NCBI GenBank assembly: GCA_019247135.1
Contig: JAFAPL010000871.1
Span: 1 to 13,709, forward strand
DNA from: Chloroflexota bacterium
GTDB lineage: Bacteria > Chloroflexota > UBA6077 > CF-72
Length of the DNA stretch: 13,709 nt
Reading direction: 5' to 3'
The notes below the pieces were generated by a model. The model was not told the origin of the DNA. It did no database searches and saw only the letters and a program-made list of their open reading frames with translations. Shown here piece after piece: positions 5,604-12,914 of the stretch. The stretch's first letter is position 1. Each line of letters begins with the position of its first letter. A program made the translations under genes and the position numbers.

Positions 5604-7105
5604 AGGGCCTATCGAGCGCGCCGCTTCGATTCAGCCCGACGCTGCCGCAGCTCATGGCGCTGGACGCGCTCGTCGGTGCCGCCGCGTATGCGCTGGCGAT
5701 GGTCTTGCGTTTTGTCGACGAAGGCAGCGTACCGACCACGTACGCACAGCGACTGGTGCCCTGGATCGTCATCGCCGCCGTCGTGCAAATCGGCACCGGT
5801 GAGCTCATGTCTCGGCTGAGGCGGCCGACGTCGCGGCTGGCCCGGCGGCCGATCGCTCCGTTTCTCCTGGCGACGGGGACCTCGCTGGTCGTCGTCCTGG
5901 TGATCAACGACGTGCTGCTGCGCGACGCGCTCGCGTGGCGCTTGCCGCACTTTGTCGCTATCGTCGCACCGCTGCTGGCGGGCGCTGCGAGCGCGGCCCT
6001 CCGGTTGGCCGCAGCGCGTTCCATCGACCTGGAAGAGCTCCTGCCGCGCCGCAGCGTGCCACTGGACGCCTCGGCCTGTCGTGCCGTGCTGGCCAACAAG
6101 CGAATTCTCATCACGGGCGGGGCAGGATCGATTGGCGCCGAGCTGGCGCGCCAGGCCCTCGGCTTTGGCGCGGAGAGCGTGCTCGCGGTCGACATGAACG
6201 AGACGGGCCTGTACGAGCTGGAAGGCGAGCTCGCGTCATCCAGAGTCGGCACGTGCATCGCCGACGTCGTCGACGGGCGCAGGATGCAGGAGCTGTTCAT
6301 CCAGGTCCGGCCTCATATCGTGTTTCACGCCGCCGCCTACAAGCACGTGCCACTGGTCGAGGCCAACCCGGACCAGGGCTTCCTCACGAATGTGCTGGGG
6401 ACCTTATCCGTGTGCGAGGCGGCGATGGCTTCGGGTGCCGAGCGTGTCGTGGTGATCTCGACCGACAAAGCGGTGAACCCGTCGAGCTTCATGGGCCTGA
6501 CCAAACGCGTGGCGGAGTTGATCGTGGCCGCCATGACGCCTGCGCAGACTCGGACCGTATTCTCCACCGTGCGTTTCGGCAACGTCCTGGGCAGTCGCGG
6601 CAGCGTCGTCCCGACCTTGATCCGACAGATCGAGTCCGGCGGTCCGCTCACCATCACGGATCCCGATGCGCAGCGTTTCTTCATGACGCTCGCCGAAGCG
6701 GCTCAGCTGGTGCTGGTGGCATGCGCCTTCGATGGGCCCGGCGGGGTTTACGTCCTCGATATGGGCGAGGAGGTCCGCATCGAGCAGTTGGCCGAACGCC
6801 TCATGCGACTGAAAGGCGTCCGACCTGGTCGCGACCTGAGCATCCAGTACGTTGGCTTGCGTCCTGGCGAGAAGCTGCGCGAAGAGCTGCATGCTGCAGA
6901 CGAACGCCTGGCCCCGACCGACCACGCGATGGTCTGGCGAGTCGTCGCGGCCTACGACGTCGACGGCGTGGCCGTGCTCGACGGTGTGCGAGAGCTCGAC
7001 CGGCAGCGTCGAGCGGGAGAGCTGCGACCTTCTGACTACGCGTCGCGTCTACGCGCGCTCGTCGAGACAGCAGTCCAACCGACGCAGGCGGTTGCCTCGC
7101 GCTAA
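5600..7105 (+). CDS. Short WbpM/CapD-type membrane nucleotide-sugar 4,6-dehydratase/epimerase
   Basis: A 501-residue protein with an N-terminal membrane part (about residues 15-140, roughly four hydrophobic segments) joined to an extended-SDR domain. SDR motifs: ITGGAGSIGAELARQ (171-185), HAAAYKHVPLVE (243-254), STDKAVNPSSFMGLTKR (287-303) and RFGNVLGSRGS (325-335). The catalytic Tyr of normal SDRs is replaced by Met (M298 with K302), as in WbpM/FlaA1-type UDP-HexNAc 4,6-dehydratases. Typical large members (about 600-665 residues) have a second Rossmann-like domain between the membrane part and a DLLGR-like linker. Here the membrane part runs straight into DLEELLPRRSVPLD (143-156), so that middle domain is missing. 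The likely product is a UDP-4-keto-6-deoxy-HexNAc for glycan synthesis; the exact sugar is unknown. The start ATG overlaps the wecC stop. Confidence 0.85.
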   Translation: MKGLSSAPLRFSPTLPQLMALDALVGAAAYALAMVLRFVDEGSVPTTYAQRLVPWIVIAAVVQIGTGELMSRLRRPTSRLARRPIAPFLLATGTSLVVVLVINDVLLRDALAWRLPHFVAIVAPLLAGAASAALRLAAARSIDLEELLPRRSVPLDASACRAVLANKRILITGGAGSIGAELARQALGFGAESVLAVDMNETGLYELEGELASSRVGTCIADVVDGRRMQELFIQVRPHIVFHAAAYKHVPLVEANPDQGFLTNVLGTLSVCEAAMASGAERVVVISTDKAVNPSSFMGLTKRVAELIVAAMTPAQTRTVFSTVRFGNVLGSRGSVVPTLIRQIESGGPLTITDPDAQRFFMTLAEAAQLVLVACAFDGPGGVYVLDMGEEVRIEQLAERLMRLKGVRPGRDLSIQYVGLRPGEKLREELHAADERLAPTDHAMVWRVVAAYDVDGVAVLDGVRELDRQRRAGELRPSDYASRLRALVETAVQPTQAVASR

Positions 7106-7124
7106 CGCCGCGCTAGCCAGAGCG

Positions 7125-8804
7125 GTGCGGCTCGGGCCGACGCTGCGCACCGCGCGCTATCTGCGGCCGGAGCAGCTAGTCGCTCGCGTTGCATTCATGG
7201 CTGAACGCCGTCTGGCGGCCGCACGGCCTGAACTGTTGCCGCGGATCTATGCCAGCCGCCTCGCGCGCGTCTTGTCTTCAACGGTCGATGCGGGCCCGAT
7301 ATGGCGCTGGCCAGCGGCGCCTCTGGATCCAGCGGCGCGCGCACGGGTCGATCAGGTCGACGATCTCATCGGCGGGCGCTACACGTTCCTGAACGAGATG
7401 CGCACGACGGCCGAAGGTGCTTCGCGGCTGTGGAGCTTCCACTACCACGGCTTCGAGTACGCGATCGCTCTCGCCGTGGCCGCACGGCGCGGCCGGCGCG
7501 AGGCCGCCGAGCGACTGCGAGGACTGATCGCCGATTGGCTGGCGGCACATCCCATCGACGTCTCGGATGCCTGGCACCCGTTCGTCGTCTCCGAGCGGCT
7601 CATGGCCTGGCTCGTAGTCACGGATCTCTTGCCCGAGCTCGGGGCTGTGCTGCGCCAGCCGATTCTGCTGCATGCCGTGTACCTCGACCGACACCTGGAG
7701 CACGACGTCGGCGGCAACCACCTGCTCAAGAACCTCGTGGCGCTCCTCGAGGCGGGCTGCGCCTTTGACGGACCCGCGCCGACCGCATGGCGACAGCGTG
7801 CTTCCTCAGGCTTGGGACGCGAGCTGCGTCGCCAGGTGCTGCCGGATGGCGGCCACTACGAACGCTCGCCGATGTACCACCTGCTCGTCCTGGCGGACCT
7901 GCTCGCGGCGCTGTTTCCCGCGGGCCGGCGCGAGCTTCCGATCTCTGTCGATCTGGCCAGGGCAGTCCGAGCGATGCAGAGTGTCGCGACCATACTCGTG
8001 CATCCTGACGGTGAGATACCGCTGTTCAACGACAGCGTCCTGGGCGAGGCCCCGCGTCCGTCGGAGCTGATCGGCCCGAGTACCGAGCCGACGGGCCCGT
8101 GCTTCCCCTGGACGGGCTACGCGGTGCTACGCGCGGGCGAGGGTGTCTTGATCGCCGATTGTGGCGCGCCGGGGCCGGACGACCTGCCCGCCCACGTGCA
8201 CGCTGATGCGTTGAGCTTCGAGCTTTCGATCGGTTCGCAGCGAGTCCTGGTTGACGGCGGTGTCTTCGACTACAACGCTGGTCCGCTGCGCGATCGGCTG
8301 CGGGGTACTGCTTCGCATAACACCGTCGGGATCGACGGCGCCGATCAGACCGAAGTCTGGGGCGCCTTTCGCGTTGGCCGACGCGCGCGCGTCACGTTGT
8401 CGCGGTGCAGCGATCGCCTGCTCGTCGCTGAGCACGACGGATACGCACGCCTGGGCGTGCGGCACGAACGGCGTATCGACGCGGTTGATGGCGTCGGCTG
8501 GCGCGTGCTGGACACGCTGACGGGGCGAGGCGCGCACGTCGCGGATGCGCGTCTACGATTGCATCCGTCGCTGCACTGGCAGGCGAATAGCCAGCGCTGG
8601 CTGGCGTGCGACGCGTCGGGGCGCGTGTTGCTTCAGGTGCGTCCAATCGGGCGGCCAGTTGTCACTTTGGAACGCGGTATCTACGCCGAGCGCTTCAACC
8701 AGCTTCAGGACGTCCAGGTACTGCGCATGCAACGCGAGGGTGATCTCCCGCATGTGTTCGGGTGCTGGCTCCTGTTGCCTGGCGCCGAGCCGGTCGTGGT
8801 CTAG
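7125..8804 (+). CDS. Heparinase II/III family protein (polysaccharide lyase-like) in the glycan operon
   Basis: A 559-residue protein read from GTG 7125, giving an N-terminus MRLGPTLRTARYLRPEQL like that of heparinase-family proteins in capsule loci. TTG 7092 is a possible alternative start that overlaps the previous gene; longer extensions would lie inside wbpM-like coding sequence. The first half fits the alpha/alpha toroid, with HDVGGNHLLKN (H193, N198, H199) and GGHYERSPMYH (H244, Y252). The second half fits the heparinase II/III-like beta domain, with HVHADALSFEL (H357, H359), LVDGGVFDYN and ASHNTVGIDGADQTEVWG (H398). These retained His/Tyr/Asn residues make activity plausible. Family members cleave uronic-acid-containing polysaccharides by beta-elimination. 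No signal peptide is visible, so it may work on lipid-linked or intracellular glycan, or be exported another way. Neighbouring wecC supplies a uronic acid, which fits. It converges on queA. Confidence 0.85.
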   Translation: MRLGPTLRTARYLRPEQLVARVAFMAERRLAAARPELLPRIYASRLARVLSSTVDAGPIWRWPAAPLDPAARARVDQVDDLIGGRYTFLNEMRTTAEGASRLWSFHYHGFEYAIALAVAARRGRREAAERLRGLIADWLAAHPIDVSDAWHPFVVSERLMAWLVVTDLLPELGAVLRQPILLHAVYLDRHLEHDVGGNHLLKNLVALLEAGCAFDGPAPTAWRQRASSGLGRELRRQVLPDGGHYERSPMYHLLVLADLLAALFPAGRRELPISVDLARAVRAMQSVATILVHPDGEIPLFNDSVLGEAPRPSELIGPSTEPTGPCFPWTGYAVLRAGEGVLIADCGAPGPDDLPAHVHADALSFELSIGSQRVLVDGGVFDYNAGPLRDRLRGTASHNTVGIDGADQTEVWGAFRVGRRARVTLSRCSDRLLVAEHDGYARLGVRHERRIDAVDGVGWRVLDTLTGRGAHVADARLRLHPSLHWQANSQRWLACDASGRVLLQVRPIGRPVVTLERGIYAERFNQLQDVQVLRMQREGDLPHVFGCWLLLPGAEPVVV

Positions 8805-8817
8805 CGTTTCACGACCG
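8791..8817. terminator. Hairpin spanning two convergent stop codons, possible bidirectional terminator
   Basis: CGGTCGTG at 8791-8798 is perfectly complementary to CACGACCG at 8810-8817, giving an 8-bp stem and an 11-base loop. Both the + strand stop (8802-8804) and the start of the - strand stop (8809-8811) lie within or at the edge of the loop. There is no T-tract on either side, so it is not a standard intrinsic terminator. It may still stop or pause convergent transcription. Confidence 0.4.
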
Positions 8818-9837
8818 ACCAAGCAGCAGGTGCAGATCCCCGAACTCATGCCACAGGTACCGACCTTCGAGCGCCGCGGCGTAGGCGCGTTCCAGGTGCC
8901 TGCGGCCGGCGATCGCCTCCAGCATCATCAGGTGGCCGGCCGTCGGCTCGTGCAGACCAGTGAGCAGGCTATCCACTACCTGCGCGCCGCGTGCGGGATT
9001 GATGACGACGTCTGTCCAGGCGTGCGTGGGTACCACCTCGTCGTCAATGACGGCGCTCTCCAACGCGCGCACCACGGTCGTGCCGACCGCGATCACACGA
9101 CGGCCCTCGCGACGCGCCACGTTCACGGTGAGCGCGGTACGGGGCGGGATCCAGAACTCTTCCGGGTACGGCCGCTCGTGCCCTTCAAGACTTGCCACAC
9201 CCGTATGCAAGGTCAGCGTCACGAACTGGATGCCGCGATGCGCCAGTTGCTCGAGCACATCAGGGCTGAACGCACGTCCCGCTGAGGGCATCTCGGCCGA
9301 GCCGACCGGCCCGGCGTAGACGGTCTGGTACGCGGCAATCGGCCACTCTCGAGTGACGTATGGATACCTGATCGGCCGACCGTACCTGTGCAGATACGTG
9401 CCCAGATCGCCGGTGCCGATCTTCGCGATCCACAGGCGCTGCGAGTCCGTATAGGGCGCGAGCAGCTGGGCGGTAACGCCGCCCGGCAACTGCAAGGACT
9501 CGCCGGAGCTTATGTCTGTGTGGCGGGGCTCCACTGCCCAGAGGTCTTCAATCAGGTGAGTGGAGAAATGGAGCGTCAGCGTGCTCCCGTCGCTGCGTCG
9601 GGCGGTGACCGCGGACGGCAGCGTGCCCGAGTCGTTGGCTACCAGGAGGTCGCCAGGTCTGAGGACATCGGGCAGCTCGAAGAACCGATGGTGCTCGATA
9701 TGCGCGCCGTCGCAGGAGGTCACGAGCAGACGTACGTGGTCGCGCGAGATGCCTCGCGCTTCGGGCGGCTCGTGCGCCTCGAGCTCGGGCGGGAGTACGA
9801 AGTCGAAAGCTCGCCGCGTTGTGGTCTGGTCCAGCAT
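8809..9837 (-). CDS. Divergent QueA-like S-adenosylmethionine:tRNA ribosyltransferase-isomerase family protein
   Basis: A 342-residue protein with the overall QueA pattern: a start like FDFVLPPELEAHEPPEARG (11-29), LPDVLRPGDLLVANDSGTLP (55-74), YQTVYAGPVGSAEMPSAGRAF (170-190), VGTTVVRALES (251-261), and a C-terminal VDSLLTGLHEP...HLMMLEAI and YLWHEFGD. QueA adds the epoxycyclopentanediol moiety from SAM to preQ1-tRNA. Important blocks are altered here. The usual TAGLHF is SAGRAF (185-190), HVGLGTF is HTGVASL (211-217), and no HMHSE sequence is seen in the following region. No other queuosine genes are nearby. It may be a paralogue of the type I recall from Actinobacteria, with an unproven substrate. 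The start ATG is preceded by GAGGGA at 9846-9851, overlapping the SDR stop, so it is probably cotranscribed with the SDR. Confidence 0.82.
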   Translation of the reverse strand: MLDQTTTRRAFDFVLPPELEAHEPPEARGISRDHVRLLVTSCDGAHIEHHRFFELPDVLRPGDLLVANDSGTLPSAVTARRSDGSTLTLHFSTHLIEDLWAVEPRHTDISSGESLQLPGGVTAQLLAPYTDSQRLWIAKIGTGDLGTYLHRYGRPIRYPYVTREWPIAAYQTVYAGPVGSAEMPSAGRAFSPDVLEQLAHRGIQFVTLTLHTGVASLEGHERPYPEEFWIPPRTALTVNVARREGRRVIAVGTTVVRALESAVIDDEVVPTHAWTDVVINPARGAQVVDSLLTGLHEPTAGHLMMLEAIAGRRHLERAYAAALEGRYLWHEFGDLHLLLGRS

Positions 9838-9845
9838 GGACGTGC

Positions 9846-9851
9846 TCCCTC
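9846..9851 (-). promoter_or_regulatory. Shine-Dalgarno for the queA-like gene, overlapping the SDR stop codon
   Basis: On the minus strand GAGGGA lies 8 bases before the ATG at 9837 and overlaps the TGA of the upstream SDR (9850-9852). This supports both the chosen start and translational coupling. Confidence 0.6.
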
Positions 9852-10557
9852 AGACCGAGATCAGCATGCGCTGGGCTTCGAACCGGCCAGTCGGCGCGGT
9901 CTCGTCGAGCAGTTGGACGAACACGGGCGCGACCACTTCTGGCCCGGGCAGATGCGACAGGTCCACGCCGGGTTCGGCCGCTCGATGCATGGCCGTATCC
10001 ATGTCACCCGGATCGACCACGTACACGCGCAAACCCGTGCCTTCCAGCTCCTCCGCCAGGACGCGCGACAGTTGCTCCAGCGCGGCTTTGCTCGCGCCAT
10101 AGCCGCCCCACGTGGGGTACGCCTGCACGGCCGCGTCCGAGGTGACGTTCACGATCAGACCTGATCGTTGCGCACGCATGTGCGGTAGGACCGCCTGGAT
10201 GAGCTGCAGCGGCGCGACCACGTTGACTCGGAGGATGTCTTCGAATTGCCCGGGTGAAAGCTCCGCCAGGGGCTGCATCGGTGATGGACCGAGCTCCGAT
10301 GCGTTGTTGATGAGCACGTCGATGTGCCCGAAGCGCTCCAGGCCAGCGCTGACCAGCCGTTCAACGTGCGCCCGATCGGCCACGTCGCCTGGGACGGCAA
10401 GCGCATCAGGCAGACCGGTGGCGGCAAGCTGTAGGTCGTGCGCTCCCCGAGCGGTCAGGATCAATTGGATTCCACGCGCGGCGTACGCGCGAGCGATCGC
10501 CAGACCAAGCCCGCGCGAGGCGCCAGTGATCAAAGCAACCGTGTTTTGTCTATTCAT
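9850..10557 (-). CDS. Short-chain dehydrogenase/reductase
   Basis: A 235-residue classical SDR. The cofactor motif is TGASRGLG (11-18), with the NNAS motif at 84-87 and the catalytic triad S140 (NVTS), Y153 and K157 (GGYGASKAA). The acidic or basic residue that sets NAD or NADP preference cannot be assigned with confidence; R33-like basic residues are not obvious, while TAR at 35-37 hints at NADP. The substrate is unknown. The frame stays open upstream to 10788, but that extension is a Ser/Ala-rich reading through the opposite DinB gene. ATG 10557 gives the standard SDR N-terminus (MNRQNTVALITGASRG), so it is chosen. No clear Shine-Dalgarno precedes it. It lies 12 bases upstream of the queA-like gene and divergent from the DinB gene. 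Confidence 0.88.
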   Translation of the reverse strand: MNRQNTVALITGASRGLGLAIARAYAARGIQLILTARGAHDLQLAATGLPDALAVPGDVADRAHVERLVSAGLERFGHIDVLINNASELGPSPMQPLAELSPGQFEDILRVNVVAPLQLIQAVLPHMRAQRSGLIVNVTSDAAVQAYPTWGGYGASKAALEQLSRVLAEELEGTGLRVYVVDPGDMDTAMHRAAEPGVDLSHLPGPEVVAPVFVQLLDETAPTGRFEAQRMLISV

Positions 10558-10630
10558 GGCGTTGCCGAGATCATCGCGCGCGGCTGATGGTCCCGCCTTC
10601 GAGCGGCCGGCCAGTTCAGGACCTGTCTCA
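10558..10630. promoter_or_regulatory. Short divergent intergenic region between SDR and DinB genes
   Basis: These 73 bases are the only divergent gap in the window and must hold or adjoin the promoters of both genes. They contain a GGCCGGCC palindrome at about 10604-10611. No convincing -35/-10 pair is seen for the SDR. For the + strand gene, TTCAGG (10615-10620) and TACACT (10639-10644) are 18 bases apart, which would favour an internal start at ATG 10655. Confidence 0.3.
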
Positions 10631-11137
10631 ATGGACAGTACACTGGCGGATCGGATGGCTGAAGCTGAACAGCTTGCGGAACAACTGGAGGCGGAGCTCG
10701 CGCGAGTCAACGACGAGCTGGCGGCAATTGCGGAGCCGCGCTGGTCGAACAGTGTGACCCAGTCAGAGGGGTGGAGCGTGGGGCACACCGCACATCACAT
10801 CGCCGAGGGATACGCGCTGAACCGGACGTGGATCGAGAAGGCTACGAGCCAGGGCCACCCGGTGGTATTGGACCCCGCGATCGACATTCCTGCCCAGAAC
10901 GAGGCCAACGCGCGGTGTCTGGCGGAGCACGGGGACGAGCCACGTGAACAGACGCTCCGACTTTTGCAGGCGAATGCTCAGCAGCTTGTCGCGACGGTGC
11001 GGGCTCTCAGCGAAGACCGGCTGGAGGCGCCGATGATGGTGGTGGCAGGCAGCACGCGGACTGGCCGGGAGCTTGCGCTGGGCATGCCCCTGTTTCATGC
11101 CAATCGGCACCTGGAGAGCATCCGCGCCGCGCCCTAG
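10631..11137 (+). CDS. DinB/YfiT-like four-helix-bundle protein
   Basis: A 168-residue protein with an N-terminal amphipathic, Glu-rich helix, then GWSVGHTAHHIAEGY and a C-terminal MPLFHANRHLESI. Paired histidines in the second helix (H-x-x-x-H type) plus a late H-x-x-x-H are the usual metal-binding layout of the DinB superfamily, which includes thiol-dependent S-transferases and isomerases (YfiT, bacillithiol or mycothiol enzymes). The specific reaction is unknown. The start is taken as ATG 10631, with AGGA nine bases upstream. ATG 10655 is an alternative that sits 10 bases after a TACACT -10-like box, and it would remove only eight residues. The frame stays open far upstream to 10112, but that part lies opposite the SDR gene and has no DinB character. 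Its TAG stop overlaps the stop of the convergent response regulator. Confidence 0.75.
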   Translation: MDSTLADRMAEAEQLAEQLEAELARVNDELAAIAEPRWSNSVTQSEGWSVGHTAHHIAEGYALNRTWIEKATSQGHPVVLDPAIDIPAQNEANARCLAEHGDEPREQTLRLLQANAQQLVATVRALSEDRLEAPMMVVAGSTRTGRELALGMPLFHANRHLESIRAAP

Positions 11138-11769
11138 AGGAGCCCGCGCTGGGAGGCCAACGCGACTGCCTGTGCACGATTGTCGGCGCCGAGCTTGCGA
11201 AAGATCGAGCTGACGTGGAACTTCACGGTCCGTTCGGTGATCGATAGCGACCGGGCGATCTGCTTGGTCGGTAATCCGTCCGCCACGAGCCGAAGCACCT
11301 CGCGCTCGCGTTGGGTCAGCGCCAGGCTCGATTGTCTCGGCGCCTGGACTGCCGCGAGCACCGTGCTCGCGATGCGCGGCTCGAGATACGAGCTTCCACT
11401 GGAGACCGCACGGATGCCGCGCGCGATCTCCTCGCCGCTGGCGCCCTTCAACAGGTAGCCGCGCGCGCCGGCGCGGATGGCGCCGAGCACGCGCTCGTCC
11501 GTGTCGTAGGCGGTGAACACGAGGATTCCCAAGCCTGGCCGTGCTTCGAGAAGTCCTGGAATCGCATCCACGCCGTGCAGTCCGGGCATCTCCAGGTCGA
11601 GCAGGACGACGTCAGGCTGTTCGCGGCGGACGAGGCTCAGCGCTTCATTCGCCGACGCCACGGAGTCGACTACCTGGAGGTCTGCTTCGTCCTCCAGCAC
11701 TGCGACCAGGCCCTGCCGCACGACGGGGTGGTCGTCTACGACGAGGACGCGAATTCGCTCCTGGGTCAT
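11134..11769 (-). CDS. NarL/LuxR-family response regulator
   Basis: A 211-residue two-domain regulator. The receiver domain (1-125) has the acidic pair D12-D13, phospho-acceptor D58 (VVLLDLEMPG), T86 and K108 (GYLLKGA). A LuxR-type helix-turn-helix (about 148-211) follows, with LTQREREVLRLVADGLPTKQIA and SITERTVKFHVSSIFRKLGA, a standard NarL output domain. It would bind DNA as a dimer once phosphorylated. The start ATG overlaps the stop of the upstream kinase gene (ATGA, 11766-11769), so the kinase is its expected partner. The target genes are not shown by the sequence. The stop shares a CTAG palindrome with the convergent DinB gene. Confidence 0.93.
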   Translation of the reverse strand: MTQERIRVLVVDDHPVVRQGLVAVLEDEADLQVVDSVASANEALSLVRREQPDVVLLDLEMPGLHGVDAIPGLLEARPGLGILVFTAYDTDERVLGAIRAGARGYLLKGASGEEIARGIRAVSSGSSYLEPRIASTVLAAVQAPRQSSLALTQREREVLRLVADGLPTKQIARSLSITERTVKFHVSSIFRKLGADNRAQAVALASQRGLL

Positions 11770-12911
11770 GCCGACGCTGAGAGTGGAACGCGCGCCGTCA
11801 CACGCGTCCCGCGGTCGCGGGCGCTGGTGATGTGGAGTGTGCCGCCCACGAGCCGTGCACGTTCGCGCATGCCGATCACGCCCTGCCCAGACGAAGGACT
11901 ACGTGGAGAGAAGCCCCGCCCATCATCCTCCAGCGTGAGCACCACAGCGCCACCGCGCCGACGTAGCGTCAGCTTCACCGAGCGTGCGCGTGCGTGTTTT
12001 CTCACGTTCGTCAACGCCTCCTGTGCGATGCGGAACAGCTCCGCTTCCGTTCGGAGCGGCAAAGGCGGCAGTGACGAATCCGCCTGCACTTCGACCGGTA
12101 CGCCTGTGGCGGACGTGAACCCGCGCGCAAGCCCCGTCAGAGCCTCGGCCAACGGTTTTCCCGCAAGCGGGGTGCTGCGGAGGTCGAGCACCGACCGGCG
12201 CGCCTCGTCCAGGTTCTGTCGCGCCATCGCGAGCGCCAGCTCCAGTCGCTCGCGCGCCTGCTCCGGGCGCGACTCCAGTCGTTTCAGTGCGCCTTCGATA
12301 TTCAGTGCGATGCCCGTGAGTCCCTGCGCAAGCGTGTCGTGGATCTCACGTGCGATCCGCGTTCGTTCCTCTGCTCGCGCCAGGCGGGTCGCATCTTCCG
12401 CCAGGCGCGCGCGTTCGACGGCGATCCCAACTTGATAGGCGATGGTGGACAATAACTGAAGCTCGTCCGCCGTAAGCGTGCGCCACTCCAGGCCCGTCAC
12501 GTTCATGATCCCAAGCGGTTTGTCCTGAAAGTACAGCGGGATGCTGGCGTGGTAGCGGAGTCCAGCCGCCATGGCCGCCGTCTTGCCGCGAAATGCCGGC
12601 TGGAGCCGACTGCACTCCATCACGTCGATGTTCGTCGGCGTCAGCTCACCGTCACGAAATTCGTCGGTGCACCAGCAGCGACGCTGGCCCGCCATGCGGA
12701 TTCGCTCCTGCAAATAGGGCGGCAGCTCGCGTTCGGCGGCATCGTAGAACCGATTCGTCTCGTGATCCAGCAGCCATACCCAGCCGGTGCGAAGTCCAAG
12801 CAAGTCGCCTACCAGCTCCAGGGTGCGTTCCAGCGCGAGCCGAATGTCGGCGGAGGTGTACAGTGCCTCAGCGACGGCGTTCAGAACGTCGACCGCAGAT
12901 TCGCGCGACAC
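11766..12911 (-). CDS. GAF-domain sensor histidine kinase of the NarX/DesK type with a cysteine motif
   Basis: A 381-residue cytoplasmic kinase without membrane segments. Residues about 20-168 form a GAF-like sensor domain. Residues 182-250 are a HisKA_3 dimerisation domain with phospho-acceptor H191 (AREIHDTLAQGL). A C-terminal HATPase follows, with EALTNVRKHARA (N-box), DDGRGF (G1) and GVIGMRERARLVGG (G2). The protein has only three cysteines, all in the GAF domain: C79-W-C81 and C100 (DVMECSRL). This CxC-x18-C pattern suggests a metal, haem or redox site. The likely signal is oxygen, NO or redox state, but this is inference. The GTG start lies 3 bases after the RNase J stop; no better start exists near the N-terminus and the Shine-Dalgarno is weak, which points to coupling. 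It overlaps its response regulator by 4 bases. Confidence 0.9.
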   Translation of the reverse strand: MSRESAVDVLNAVAEALYTSADIRLALERTLELVGDLLGLRTGWVWLLDHETNRFYDAAERELPPYLQERIRMAGQRRCWCTDEFRDGELTPTNIDVMECSRLQPAFRGKTAAMAAGLRYHASIPLYFQDKPLGIMNVTGLEWRTLTADELQLLSTIAYQVGIAVERARLAEDATRLARAEERTRIAREIHDTLAQGLTGIALNIEGALKRLESRPEQARERLELALAMARQNLDEARRSVLDLRSTPLAGKPLAEALTGLARGFTSATGVPVEVQADSSLPPLPLRTEAELFRIAQEALTNVRKHARARSVKLTLRRRGGAVVLTLEDDGRGFSPRSPSSGQGVIGMRERARLVGGTLHITSARDRGTRVTARVPLSASA

Positions 12912-12914
12912 GGC

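Noticed and set aside
5935..7035. A 366-residue + strand frame within the WbpM-like gene
   Set aside because: It is Arg/Gly-rich and out of frame with the clear SDR motifs, so it is a shadow.
6852..7124. A longer N-terminus for the heparinase-family gene
   Set aside because: It would overlap the WbpM-like gene by about 250 bases in another frame. The homologous N-terminus starts near GTG 7125; TTG 7092 remains the only reasonable alternative.
10112..10630. A long upstream extension of the DinB-like gene
   Set aside because: It runs antisense through the SDR gene, is Arg/Ser/Cys-rich and lacks family character.
10558..10788. A 77-residue N-terminal extension of the SDR
   Set aside because: It is a Ser/Ala-rich segment opposite the DinB gene. 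The classical SDR N-terminus begins at ATG 10557.
11101..11170. A terminator hairpin at the DinB/regulator convergence
   Set aside because: GC-rich segments on either side pair only poorly and there is no T-tract, so I do not call one.
11311..12435. A 374-residue + strand frame opposite the regulator and kinase
   Set aside because: The minus strand carries unmistakable receiver, LuxR and histidine-kinase motifs; the + strand frame is Arg/Ser-rich with none.
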